A stretch of DNA of 64,000 nucleotides from JALYUS01 sp038231255. Lineage in GTDB: Bacteria; Chloroflexota; Chloroflexia; Thermomicrobiales; JALYUS01. The stretch is taken from positions 1-64,000 of the forward strand of contig JBBRLR010000013.1 of the NCBI GenBank assembly GCA_038231255.1, in the 5' to 3' direction. The first letter of the stretch is position 1. Each line of letters starts with the position of its first letter. Under the pieces are notes generated by a model, which ran no database searches, was not told the origin of the DNA, and was given only the letters and a program-made list of their open reading frames with translations. The position numbers were made by a program, and so were the translations under genes. This document shows positions 16,938 through 25,168 of the stretch, piece after piece.

Positions 16938-16947
16938 TCCACCCGCG

Positions 16948-16977
16948 TAGTCACATCATGAAACCGCGTGCTACAAT
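16948..16977 (+). promoter_or_regulatory. Candidate promoter for cdaA-ybbR
   Basis: TAGTCA at 16948-16953, an 18-base spacer and TACAAT at 16972-16977, about 105 bases upstream of cdaA. The rest of the 16881-17081 gap is repeat and leader DNA with no gene. Confidence 0.4.
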
Positions 16978-17081
16978 GGCGACCGACGCACGCGCAGTCT
17001 GCTGTGCGTCCTTGTGGCCGACTCCGCGCAGCTAGAGACGCCACGCCCCACACGCGCGGCAAAGGAGCGGAACGCGCGCAG

Positions 17082-18005
17082 ATGACACCGCTACTGATCG
17101 CCTTCGAACTGCCGTGGATATTCACGCGCCTGACGCCGCTCGCACTCCTGGATATCATGGTCGTGGCGGTCATCTTCTTCTGGCTGCTTACCGTGGCGCG
17201 CGGGACACGGGCGATGCCTCTCTTGCGTGGCATCGCCATCCTACTCGGCATGATCGCGATCTTGTCCAGCATCCTTGCGCTCACGGCGCTCCGGCGTCTC
17301 CTCGAGATCTCCTTCCCCGCCCTGGTGATTGCCGTGCCGGTGATCTTCCAGCCGGAGTTGCGGCGCGCCCTGGAACAACTGGGGCAGACACGCACCTGGC
17401 TCAATCTCCCCTTTTCCAGCACCGATGAGGACATCGGCAAGACGATTGACGAGATCGCCCGCGCCGTCGTCCAACTGTCGCGACAGCGGATCGGCGCGCT
17501 GATCGTCATCGAGCGCGAAACGGGCTTGCAGGACTACGCGGATCGCGGCGTGCCGGAAGACGCTATTTTGACGCGGCAAACGCTGATCCAGATTTTCACG
17601 CCGAACACCCCGCTGCACGACGGCGCGGTGATCGTGCGACAGAACCGCATCCTCGCCGCCGCCTGCGTCCTGCCGCTCACCGAAGCGCCGATCGGCGGGA
17701 CGCTCGGCACGCGCCACCGCGCGGCGGTCGGCATCAGCGAGGCGTCGGATGCCATCGCGATCGTCGTATCCGAAGAAACGGGTCAGATCGCGATGGCGCT
17801 TGGCGGACGACTCCAGCGCGACCTGACGCACGACCGACTCAAGGGAGCCCTGCGCGCGCTCTTGCGGGTGGATCGTAATGGGTGGGGCGATCGCGGCGGC
17901 AATGGCCGCCCGCACCTCTTCCCGCGCAATCCGCGCGGCCCTCGGAAACCGCGCGATGGCAAGACGGAGGCAACCGCCGATGGCGAGCGCCCAGCAGCAG
18001 ACTAA
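17082..18005 (+). CDS. cdaA: Diadenylate cyclase CdaA (DacA)
   Basis: 307-residue membrane enzyme making cyclic di-AMP from two ATP. Three N-terminal helices (about residues 20-85), then the DAC domain with the two defining motifs LHDGAVIV (DGA at 180-182) and GTRHRAAVGIS (RHR at 211-213). A basic, Gly/Pro/Arg-rich tail of about 40 residues extends beyond the domain. The start at 17082 has AAAGGAG at 17061-17067; the upstream in-frame start (16968) is rejected. The 3' end overlaps ybbR by 26 bases, the conserved CdaA-CdaR regulatory pair seen in many Gram-positive-type bacteria. Confidence 0.95.
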   Translation: MTPLLIAFELPWIFTRLTPLALLDIMVVAVIFFWLLTVARGTRAMPLLRGIAILLGMIAILSSILALTALRRLLEISFPALVIAVPVIFQPELRRALEQLGQTRTWLNLPFSSTDEDIGKTIDEIARAVVQLSRQRIGALIVIERETGLQDYADRGVPEDAILTRQTLIQIFTPNTPLHDGAVIVRQNRILAAACVLPLTEAPIGGTLGTRHRAAVGISEASDAIAIVVSEETGQIAMALGGRLQRDLTHDRLKGALRALLRVDRNGWGDRGGNGRPHLFPRNPRGPRKPRDGKTEATADGERPAAD

Positions 18006-19314
18006 CCGATCTACTTCGAGTGGCGTGCTTAGTCGCGCGATACTCGCGGTCGTGCTCGCCTTCGGCTTCTGGGCGTGGGTGACCAACAACAACGATCCCG
18101 ACCGCCGGCAGGATTTCCCCACTGTACTCGTCATCGAGAACAATCTGCCCGACGGCCTCGCCGCCACGTCGCTCAGCCCGAACGCCGTCACTATCTCGGT
18201 CTGGGGACCGCGCAGCGTCGTGCAGAATGCGCAGGCGGGTAATGTCTCGGCGACGATTGATTTCAAAGAGATCAAGCCGGGCATCCAGCGGGTGCCGATC
18301 CATGTGCAGAGTAACCTAAGCAATTTGCGAAAAAAGAGCGCCGACCCCATGAGCGTGCAGGTGACGATCGAGCAGAGCATTGAGAAAACGCTGCCCGTCA
18401 CCGTGCCAATGCCGACGCAATCGGGCGTCAAGGTGAATAGCGTCGCTGCCACGCCGCCCGTTGTTCAGGTGAGTGGGCCGGAAAGCAAGGTGAACAGCGT
18501 CACACAGCTCGTCGCGGCATTTGAGATCGGAGATCGCACGGCGAACTTCACAAGCCCGCCCGTAGATGTCAAGGCGCTGGACGCGAGCGGGCGGGAAGTC
18601 AGTGGTGTCACGCTTTCACCGTCGCGTGTGGCCGTCACCGCCGATATCACCGACAACCGCAACGAGCGCACCGTGCCCGTCAGCACCGCAGATCTCGTCG
18701 GTACGCCTGCGCCAGGGCATATCTTCAACGGTTTTGACTCGATCCCCCAGGTGACGATTACCGGCGATCCGCAGGTCATCCGCAGCATCGTGAACATCCC
18801 GACACAGCCGATCTCGATTGACGGATTGAGTCAAAACAAGGTAATTACCGTGCAGCTGGACACCACGAAACTGCCGCCCGGCGTCACGATCAAAAACGCT
18901 GTTACCAGTGTACAGGTGCAGGCGAACATCGTTGAGATCACGCAGAACATTGACTTGAAGGTGCGCATTCAGCCTGTTAACTTGCGGCCGGGGTTGCAGC
19001 CGTCCCTTTCACAGGCCGAAGCGACCGTCACACTGCGCGGCACGCGGCAGCAACTCGATCAGATCAACGGGACAAACATCCTTGCCCTCGTCAACCTCGC
19101 CGGTTTCACTGGGCCAAGCGCGGCGAAAGATGTCCCGGTAGATATTCAGTTGCCGAGCGGAAGCCCGGTGCAGATCGTCAAGGTGGATCCGTCGTCCATC
19201 CAGGTGACCGTCACCGCCCTCCCGACGCCCACCCCGATTCCCACATCCACTCCACGACCGACCCCAACGCCGACCGTAACCCCGCGACCGCCTACCGCAA
19301 CCGCAGCACCGTAA
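17980..19314 (+). CDS. ybbR: YbbR-domain protein (CdaR-like regulator of CdaA)
   Basis: 444 residues. A single N-terminal helix (VLSRAILAVVLAFGFWAWV) anchors an extracytoplasmic part with several YbbR repeats; each unit shows the pattern of a hydrophobic strand, PxxVxVxGP and a turn (for example TPPVVQVSGPESKVNSV and LSPSRVAVTADI). The last 30 residues are a Pro/Thr-rich tail. In other bacteria CdaR binds and tunes CdaA. The start at 17980 is preferred because GGAGG lies 8 bases upstream; 17956 and 17878 are alternatives. It overlaps cdaA, so coupled translation is likely. Confidence 0.9.
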   Translation: MASAQQQTNRSTSSGVLSRAILAVVLAFGFWAWVTNNNDPDRRQDFPTVLVIENNLPDGLAATSLSPNAVTISVWGPRSVVQNAQAGNVSATIDFKEIKPGIQRVPIHVQSNLSNLRKKSADPMSVQVTIEQSIEKTLPVTVPMPTQSGVKVNSVAATPPVVQVSGPESKVNSVTQLVAAFEIGDRTANFTSPPVDVKALDASGREVSGVTLSPSRVAVTADITDNRNERTVPVSTADLVGTPAPGHIFNGFDSIPQVTITGDPQVIRSIVNIPTQPISIDGLSQNKVITVQLDTTKLPPGVTIKNAVTSVQVQANIVEITQNIDLKVRIQPVNLRPGLQPSLSQAEATVTLRGTRQQLDQINGTNILALVNLAGFTGPSAAKDVPVDIQLPSGSPVQIVKVDPSSIQVTVTALPTPTPIPTSTPRPTPTPTVTPRPPTATAAP

Positions 19315-19339
19315 GTGCACTTTCCGACCTGATACCTAC

Positions 19340-19400
19340 CCCCCAACCCCCTCCCAACGCGGGAGGGGGAGCCGGACGTCCATCCCCGCGTCGGGGGTGA
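19340..19400. repeat. CCCCCTCCC hairpin repeat
   Basis: CCCCCTCCC-AACGC-GGGAGGGGG followed by a second hairpin CATCCCCGCGTCGGGGG. Located just after ybbR; it could stop transcription but has no U-tract. The remainder of the gap up to 19511 contains the ribosome site of the next gene and no other gene. Confidence 0.65.
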
Positions 19401-19511
19401 GTATCCCCTTGATGAAATACCTCGATTGTCTTATCATTAGAATTGCTAATAAGTCGCGTCGCGTCGCGGTTCGCGAGCGAGTGTTCACCGCGTGTGCAGG
19501 AGAAGGAGCAA

Positions 19512-20846
19512 ATGATGCGCGGCATATCGAGCACACGAACTGTCGCATCCGCCGCTTCAGCGCCACCGGCTGTAGAGCGGCAGCCAAACGCGACAGCGGA
19601 GGAGAAAGCGCCGGGGCGTGCGCCGCGCCCGCCGCTCAAGCAAGCCTTCCGCGCGCTACGGAATCCGAACTACCGCCTTTTCTGGCTCGGCCAGGTCATC
19701 TCGATGATCGGGACGTGGATGCAGCGGATCGCGCAAGCATGGCTCGTCCTCCGGCTGACGAACTCCCCGCTCGCCCTCGGCATCGTTACCGCCTGCCAGA
19801 CGCTCCCCGTCCTGCTGCTCACGCTCTTCGGCGGCGTTATCGCGGATCGCGTACCGAAGCGGCGACTGATCATCATCACGCAGGCGGTGATGCTCGTTCA
19901 AGCATCTATCCTGGCCGCGCTCACCGCCGGGGGGTGGATCAACCTGATCGAACTCTACATCCTCGCGGCGATCCTTGGTGCCGCGACCGCGCTCGACAAC
20001 CCGACGCGGCAGGCGTTCGTCAAGGAATTGGTCGGGCCGGACGATGTGCCGAACGCGGTGGCGCTCAATTCGATCGTGTTCAACACGGCACGGTTGATCG
20101 GCCCCGCGTTAGGCGGCGTGACGATTGCGGCGCTCGGCGTGGCGGGCTGCTTCACGCTCAACGCGGTCAGTTTCCTCGCCGTGATCGGCGGATTGCTGCT
20201 GATGCGCCCGGAGCGTTTCTATGAAATGCCGATCCCGCCACGGGGCAAGGTGCTGGCGCAGATCGGCGAGGGGTTGCGCTACGCCATGCGGACGCCCGAC
20301 ATCGCCGTGGTGATGATTTTGATGGCGGTGATCGGCACGTTCGGCTACAACTTCACCGTGCTGCTGCCATTAATCGCCCAGTACGTGCTGCACAGCGGGC
20401 CGGCCGGTTTCGGGGCACTGACCTCTGCGATGGCCATCGGCTCACTCGTCGCCGCGATGGGGATCGCGTACAACGGCCAGGTCACGCAGCGTGCGATCAT
20501 CACCGGCGCGGCGGGGTTCAGCCTGCTCCTCTTCTTCCTGGCGCTCGCCAATCGGTGGGCATTCGCGATCCCGGTGCTGATGGTACTCGGGTTTTTCAGC
20601 ATCACCTTCACGGCGACGGCGAACAGCCGCTTGCAAATGCTCGCCCCCCCGCAACTGCGCGGTCGGATCATGAGCCTCTACACGATGCTCTTCCTCGGCT
20701 CGACGCCGATCGGCAGCCTTGTGCTCGGTACGCTCGCCGAACATCAGGGCGTGCGGGTCGCTATCGCGGAAGTCGCCGTACTCTGCGCCGTCGGCACGAT
20801 CGGCGGCTGGCTCTACATCCGCCGCCAGCAGGCGCGGGGAACCTAA
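19512..20846 (+). CDS. MFS exporter (EntS/MFS_3-like)
   Basis: 444 residues with a 50-residue hydrophilic N-terminal tail and twelve helices. FRALRNPNYRLFWLGQVISMIGTWMQ is the classic opening of MFS_3/EntS-type exporters; GGVIADRVPKRRL is the loop 2-3 motif and LDNPTRQAFVKELVG the helix 4-5 segment. Likely exports small hydrophobic or siderophore-like compounds; the substrate cannot be read from sequence. The start at 19512 has AAGGAG at 19503-19508. It ends Arg-Gly-Thr-stop within the arm of a palindromic element and is convergent with ileS. Confidence 0.88.
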   Translation: MMRGISSTRTVASAASAPPAVERQPNATAEEKAPGRAPRPPLKQAFRALRNPNYRLFWLGQVISMIGTWMQRIAQAWLVLRLTNSPLALGIVTACQTLPVLLLTLFGGVIADRVPKRRLIIITQAVMLVQASILAALTAGGWINLIELYILAAILGAATALDNPTRQAFVKELVGPDDVPNAVALNSIVFNTARLIGPALGGVTIAALGVAGCFTLNAVSFLAVIGGLLLMRPERFYEMPIPPRGKVLAQIGEGLRYAMRTPDIAVVMILMAVIGTFGYNFTVLLPLIAQYVLHSGPAGFGALTSAMAIGSLVAAMGIAYNGQVTQRAIITGAAGFSLLLFFLALANRWAFAIPVLMVLGFFSITFTATANSRLQMLAPPQLRGRIMSLYTMLFLGSTPIGSLVLGTLAEHQGVRVAIAEVAVLCAVGTIGGWLYIRRQQARGT

Positions 20847-20986
20847 CCCCGGCCCCTTCCGTTCCTTGGCGTGGGAAGGGGAGGGGAGCCGCTGGAATAT
20901 TCGGGCACGATGTGAAACGCCTCGGTATCGCGATGAGTCACCCCTTCCCACGCCAAGGAACGGAAGGGGCCGGGGTTAGGTTCCCC
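20836..20986. repeat. Full-length AACCTAACCCC palindromic element A
   Basis: Terminal arms GGGGAACCTAACCCCGGCCCC... and its exact complement frame a second inverted pair (CCGTTCCTTGGCGTGGGAAGGGG and complement). The central 50 bases contain ACGCCTCGGTATCGCGATGA, shared with the element at 53061-53198. The left arm includes the MFS stop codon, and the right arm ends at the base next to the ileS stop, so the element exactly fills a convergent gap. Confidence 0.92.
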
Positions 20987-23900
20987 TTACTCCTCATCTC
21001 CTTCACTAACGTGGGCCGAGCCGCCAGCGAGGATGCCGGACTTTTCCAGACCGATGACGAGTGGGACGCCGCCGAGGGTGACGGCGGTTGTCGCCGCGCC
21101 TTCCGGCACCGGGGCGACGGTGAAGCGCGTCGCCAGCGTTTCGCCGCTGATGTACGGCTCGTACTCATCGAGCATCGCGCGCGTTTCCGTGTCGTCCTCG
21201 TTCTCGGTGTCCATCGCGACCCAGAGGGCGATGGTATCCTCAATATTGAGTCCCGCCGCCTTGCGCGCATCCTGGATGGCCCGGACGAGATCGCGCGCCA
21301 TCCCTTCGCGCACGAGTGCGGGCGTCAGTGCTGTGTCGAGGGCGACGGTGTAGCCGCCTTCCTCCATCACTGCGTACCCTTCGCGCTCGACGGCGTCCAC
21401 GAGCAGTTCGTCCGGTTCGAGGACGATGTCTTCCGTTACGGACACCGATCCGCCCACCGCGACACGACGCGCGACATCGTTCGGATCCATCACCGCCAGT
21501 GCAGCATCAATCTCGCGTAGTCGCTTCCCGTACTTCCGACCAAGGATCGGGTAATTGGCACGAACTTTATAGGAGACGACCTCCTCGCCCGCCGCCAGCG
21601 GTTCGACCGCCTTGACGTTCAATTCCTCCTTCAACTGATCCGCGAGGCGCATCAAGGCGTCCTGCTCCGCCGCGTCCCGCGCATGGACAAGGAGGCGGGC
21701 GAGCGGCTGGCGCACCTTCAGATTTGCCTTCATCCGCGCCGCCCGGCCGAGCGAGACGGTCTGGACGACGGCGCGCACATCGCGGCTCAGGCCGCGATCA
21801 ATCAGGGCGGCGTCCGCCACCGGCCAATCGCGCAGATGGACGGAGTCGGCGGCATCCGGCGCGACGGAGCAGACGAGGTTACGGTACATCGCCTCCGCCA
21901 GAAAGGGAGTGAAGGGTGCGAGCAGGTGCGCGACGGTGACGAGGCATTCGTAGAGCGTCGCGTAGGCGGCGTTCTTGTCCGCGTCGCTCTCTGTCTTCCA
22001 GAAGCGGCGGCGCGAGCGACGGATGTACCAGTTCGAGAGGTCATCCACGAACCGCTCGATGGCGCGGCCGCTCGTCGTCACGTCGTACGCCTCCATCCCC
22101 GCCGTCACGGTTTCGATCAACTGGTGTAGTTCGGAGAGCACCCAGCGATCCAGTTCGGGCCGCTCGGCGACGGGGAGCACGGCGGACGCCCCTTGGGCGG
22201 TATGCGGCGTCCAGCCATCGAGTCGCGCGTAGGTGACAAAGAAAGAATACGAGTTCCAAAGTGTCAGCATGAATTTGGAGACTGTTTCCCGCACGAGGTC
22301 CATGCTGAAGCGGCGCGGGTTGCCGGGGGGCGCGGCGGTGAAGAAGTACCAGCGCGTCGCATCCGCGCCGTGCGTCGCCATCAGTTCCCACGGGTCCACG
22401 ACATTGCCGCGCGACTTGCTCATCTTCGAGCCGTCCGGCCCGAGGATATGACCGAGACAGATGACATTCTTGTACGCCGGCGAATGCTCCAATGCGCTGG
22501 CAATCGCATGGAGGGAATAAAACCAGCCGCGCGTCTGATCCACCGCCTCGCAGATGTAATCCGCCGGGAAGTCTCGCGCGAACTCCGCCTGCTGCTCAAA
22601 GGGATAGTGGAACTGCGCGAACGGCATCGAACCCGAATCGAACCAGGTGTCAATTACTTCCGGCACGCGGCGCATGGTCGAGCCGTCGTGCGGGGAGCGG
22701 ATGCGCACGGCGTCAATGTACGGGCGGTGCAGATCGTCCGGCAGCGGGTCGAGCGACAGTTCCCGCAGTTCATCGAGCGAGCCGATGCAGTGCATGCCGC
22801 CCGTCGTCTCGGAGATCCAGACGGGCAGCGGCGTGCCCCAGTAGCGGTTGCGGGAAAGCGCCCAGTCGTTGACATTTGCCAGCCACGTCCCGAAGCGCCC
22901 TTCCCGGTAATGCTCCGGCACCCAGTTGATCTCGCTGTTCGTTTGCAGCAGCAGGTCGCGCTCGCGGGACATGGCGATGAACCAGGTCGAAAGGGCGTAG
23001 TAGATCAGCGGCGTATCGCACCGCCAGCAGTGGGGGTACTGATGCCGGTAAGGCTGGACGCGGTAGAGGTCTCCCGATTCTTTCAGGTGCCGGATGATGA
23101 CGGGATCGGCGGCTTTGTCCTGCTTCGCGTCGCGCGGCTTGACAGCTAACCCGGCGAAGTCCGTCACGTCCGCCGTGAAATGCCCCGTCAGATCCACCGG
23201 CTGCAAAACGGGCAGATCGTTCGCGCGGCCCACTTCGAGGTCGTCCTCACCGAAGGCGGGGGCGATGTGGACCATGCCCGTGCCGTCGTCCGCCGTCACG
23301 TAGTCGCCTGGCACGACGCGATAGGCGGGCTTGTCCGGCGTGATGAAGGTGAAGAGCGGTCGGTACGTCTGCCCGATCAGCGCGGAGGCCGGGAAGGTGC
23401 GCAGCACCTCATACTCCCCCGCGCCGAGCACCGCATCCAACAATGCCTCGGCGACGACGAACTGCTCGCCGTTCTGCCGCGCGAGGGCGTAGGTGAAGCC
23501 GGGGTTGACGGCGACCGCGACATTGCCGGGCAACGTCCACGGCGTCGTCGTCCAGACGAGCAGGCTCGCTGGCCCGCCGAAGAGGGTATCATCGGTGAGG
23601 CGCATACGCACATAGACCGAGTTGTCGTCAATCTCCTTGTACCCCTGCGCGACCTCGTGCGTCGAGAGAGGTGTGCCGCAGCGCGGGCAGTATGGGACGA
23701 CCTTGTACCCCTGATAGAGCATGCCGTCGTCCCAGAAACGGCGCAGCAGGTTCCAGACGGACTCGATGTAGTTCGTGCCCATCGTCCAGTACGGATGCTC
23801 CAGGTCGCACCAGTAACCGATCCGCTCCGTCAGGCGGTCGAACTCCTCGACGTAGGTGAGGACGGACGCGCGGCACTGCTCGATGAACCGCTCGACGCCG

Positions 23901-24253
23901 TACGCCTCGATATCGCTCTTGGAGCGCGAGCCGATCTGCTTCTCGACCTCAATTTCCACCGGCAAACCGTGGCAGTCCCACCCGGCGATGCGCGGCGCCT
24001 GATAGCCGCGCATCGTCTTGTAGCGCGGGAACAGGTCCTTGAAAACGCGCGCGAGGATGTGGTGCGTGCCGGGGCGGCCATTCGCCGTCGGCGGCCCCTC
24101 ATAGAAGGAGAAGTTCGGCCCCCCCTCTCGCAGGGCGATGGAGCGGCGGAAGGTGTCATTCTCTCGCCAGAACGCGAGAATTCCTTCCTCCAACGCCGGG
24201 AACGAGACCCGCGTATCCACCGGATCAAATGTCGGATGCGTTTTGGTACTCAT
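20987..24253 (-). CDS. ileS: Isoleucyl-tRNA synthetase, type 2 (eukaryote-like clade)
   Basis: 1088 residues. The class I signature is of the HxxH form GTHHILAR following GPPTANG; GWDCHGLPVEIEVEK is present; KMSKS appears as GSKMSKSRGN near residue 606. WCDLEHPYWTMGTNYIESVW and the overall length match the IleRS2 clade, which is often less sensitive to mupirocin (family knowledge, not tested here). Editing-domain landmarks are TTTPWTLPGN and the long CP1 insert. The start ATG (24253) overlaps the stop of the upstream SRA-like gene as ATGA. Expression should be governed by the T-box leader at 24685-24994, sensing uncharged tRNA-Ile. Confidence 0.95.
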   Translation of the reverse strand: MSTKTHPTFDPVDTRVSFPALEEGILAFWRENDTFRRSIALREGGPNFSFYEGPPTANGRPGTHHILARVFKDLFPRYKTMRGYQAPRIAGWDCHGLPVEIEVEKQIGSRSKSDIEAYGVERFIEQCRASVLTYVEEFDRLTERIGYWCDLEHPYWTMGTNYIESVWNLLRRFWDDGMLYQGYKVVPYCPRCGTPLSTHEVAQGYKEIDDNSVYVRMRLTDDTLFGGPASLLVWTTTPWTLPGNVAVAVNPGFTYALARQNGEQFVVAEALLDAVLGAGEYEVLRTFPASALIGQTYRPLFTFITPDKPAYRVVPGDYVTADDGTGMVHIAPAFGEDDLEVGRANDLPVLQPVDLTGHFTADVTDFAGLAVKPRDAKQDKAADPVIIRHLKESGDLYRVQPYRHQYPHCWRCDTPLIYYALSTWFIAMSRERDLLLQTNSEINWVPEHYREGRFGTWLANVNDWALSRNRYWGTPLPVWISETTGGMHCIGSLDELRELSLDPLPDDLHRPYIDAVRIRSPHDGSTMRRVPEVIDTWFDSGSMPFAQFHYPFEQQAEFARDFPADYICEAVDQTRGWFYSLHAIASALEHSPAYKNVICLGHILGPDGSKMSKSRGNVVDPWELMATHGADATRWYFFTAAPPGNPRRFSMDLVRETVSKFMLTLWNSYSFFVTYARLDGWTPHTAQGASAVLPVAERPELDRWVLSELHQLIETVTAGMEAYDVTTSGRAIERFVDDLSNWYIRRSRRRFWKTESDADKNAAYATLYECLVTVAHLLAPFTPFLAEAMYRNLVCSVAPDAADSVHLRDWPVADAALIDRGLSRDVRAVVQTVSLGRAARMKANLKVRQPLARLLVHARDAAEQDALMRLADQLKEELNVKAVEPLAAGEEVVSYKVRANYPILGRKYGKRLREIDAALAVMDPNDVARRVAVGGSVSVTEDIVLEPDELLVDAVEREGYAVMEEGGYTVALDTALTPALVREGMARDLVRAIQDARKAAGLNIEDTIALWVAMDTENEDDTETRAMLDEYEPYISGETLATRFTVAPVPEGAATTAVTLGGVPLVIGLEKSGILAGGSAHVSEGDEE

Positions 24254-24651
24254 CGCTTATTCTCCCCAATCGGACGTAGACGAAAGCGCATGAGTTGTCG
24301 CCTTCCATCGGAAGATAGAATAAACTCATGGCCGATAACATTATAGAGTCCGCAATCGTACCACTGATTTTTCTGCTTTTTCTCGAAGATGCGAATCTCG
24401 AATCCACGTTCCTCAGCGACGATCAATCCACGATTACCACGAATAGGCTGCTGATCACCATCTTGCCCTTCCCCGATATAGAAGATATCGTCCCCTTGAT
24501 GCTCATCAGGATATACAGCGTCAGCCGCTGTATTCATCAAAATAGAGCGCGGCAACGACGCATCACTACCCACGGGTGCGTGGATCCCCGCTTGTGTCTT
24601 GTGATATTTCAGAACATTATTCCACGTCAGCGATTGGCTATATTGCTTCAT
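24250..24651 (-). CDS. Stand-alone SRA/YDG-like domain protein in the ileS transcript
   Basis: 133 residues, cytoplasmic. The pattern GIHAPVGSDAS, QGDDIFYIGEGQDGDQQ, IRGN, FEIRIFEKK and WYDCGLYNV resembles the SRA/YDG-type reader domain fused to HNH nucleases of the McrA kind, which recognise modified DNA; here there is no nuclease domain. The start at 24651 has a GAAGGGA site; upstream codons belong to the T-box. Base composition is lower in GC (25 of 60 in 24301-24360) than both neighbours, suggesting transfer. The stop overlaps the ileS start (ATGA), so it is translated with ileS. The family call is from memory of motifs and is moderate; existence of the gene is more secure. Confidence 0.6.
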   Translation of the reverse strand: MKQYSQSLTWNNVLKYHKTQAGIHAPVGSDASLPRSILMNTAADAVYPDEHQGDDIFYIGEGQDGDQQPIRGNRGLIVAEERGFEIRIFEKKQKNQWYDCGLYNVIGHEFILSSDGRRQLMRFRLRPIGENKR

Positions 24652-24684
24652 CTTCTCAGTTCCCTTCGTCGCTGATAGGCAAAC

Positions 24685-24711
24685 AAAAACCTCGCCCCGA
24701 TAGGGACGAGG
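24685..24711 (-). terminator. T-box intrinsic terminator
   Basis: On the - strand CCTCGTCCC-TAT-CGGGGCGAGG is followed by TTTTTG. It lies directly after the T-box core, as expected for transcription attenuation. Confidence 0.9.
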
Positions 24712-24843
24712 CGCAGGAATCGCGCTCCGTGGTACCACCCTTGTTGACGCCGCCGACGGCAACGCCCACTTTGCCCGATGCCATCACATCAGCCCCGCTG
24801 TATCGGGCGGTTCCCGTCCACGTCTACTACGGCGTTCCCTCCG

Positions 24844-24879
24844 CCCCCTTCCCTGTGGGGAAGGGGCTGGGGGTTAGGT
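24844..24879. repeat. Palindromic element within the T-box leader
   Basis: CCCCTTCCC-TGT-GGGGAAGGGG with the adjoining arm GCTGGGGGTTAGGT, the same family as the elements at 20836 and 53061 but shorter. It occupies the position of the variable Stem II/III region of the T-box. Confidence 0.8.
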
Positions 24880-25000
24880 CTTTTCGGATGGCGGCTCAGA
24901 GCGGATCACTACGTGGGGTTCATGCCTGCCTTGCACCATGTCGCAGGTTCGCTGGACGGCCCAACCATCGTAGCGGTGTGCTCATCATTGCCTCAGTAAT

Positions 25001-25029
25001 AGCGTAGCGATCCCGCCGCTATCTGTCAA
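25001..25029 (-). promoter_or_regulatory. Promoter of the T-box/ileS transcript
   Basis: On the - strand TTGACA (25029-25024), a 17-base spacer and TACGCT (25006-25001). The expected start near 24994 is just upstream of the Stem I region. Confidence 0.65.
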
Positions 25030-25168
25030 CCCATCCGCATATGCTGATAGGAGAATGGACTGCCCGCACCGGCTACCCGGCACGCACACGACGCGCTATC
25101 ATCGCGACAATGCGCAACGAATACCGTGGCAGAATCGCCTACGCTACTAAGGGAATCCGGGAGGCATG

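Larger units (their letters stand above)
24685..24994 (-). promoter_or_regulatory. T-box leader (tRNA-Ile riboswitch)
   Basis: On the - strand the T-box sequence AAGGGTGGTACCACGGAGC lies at about 24726-24744, followed by the terminator at 24685-24711; the TGGT bulge would pair with the NCCA end of uncharged tRNA. Upstream sequence to about 24994 forms the Stem I region. A candidate ATC isoleucine specifier is at 24904-24906 in an AGTGATCC context, with low certainty. Uncharged tRNA-Ile should favour the antiterminator and read-through into the SRA-like gene and ileS. A CCCCTTCCC palindrome is inserted between Stem I and the T-box. Confidence 0.88.

Noticed and set aside
19340..19400. Intrinsic terminator after ybbR
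   Set aside because: A strong hairpin exists but no U-tract follows; it matches a widespread repeat family.
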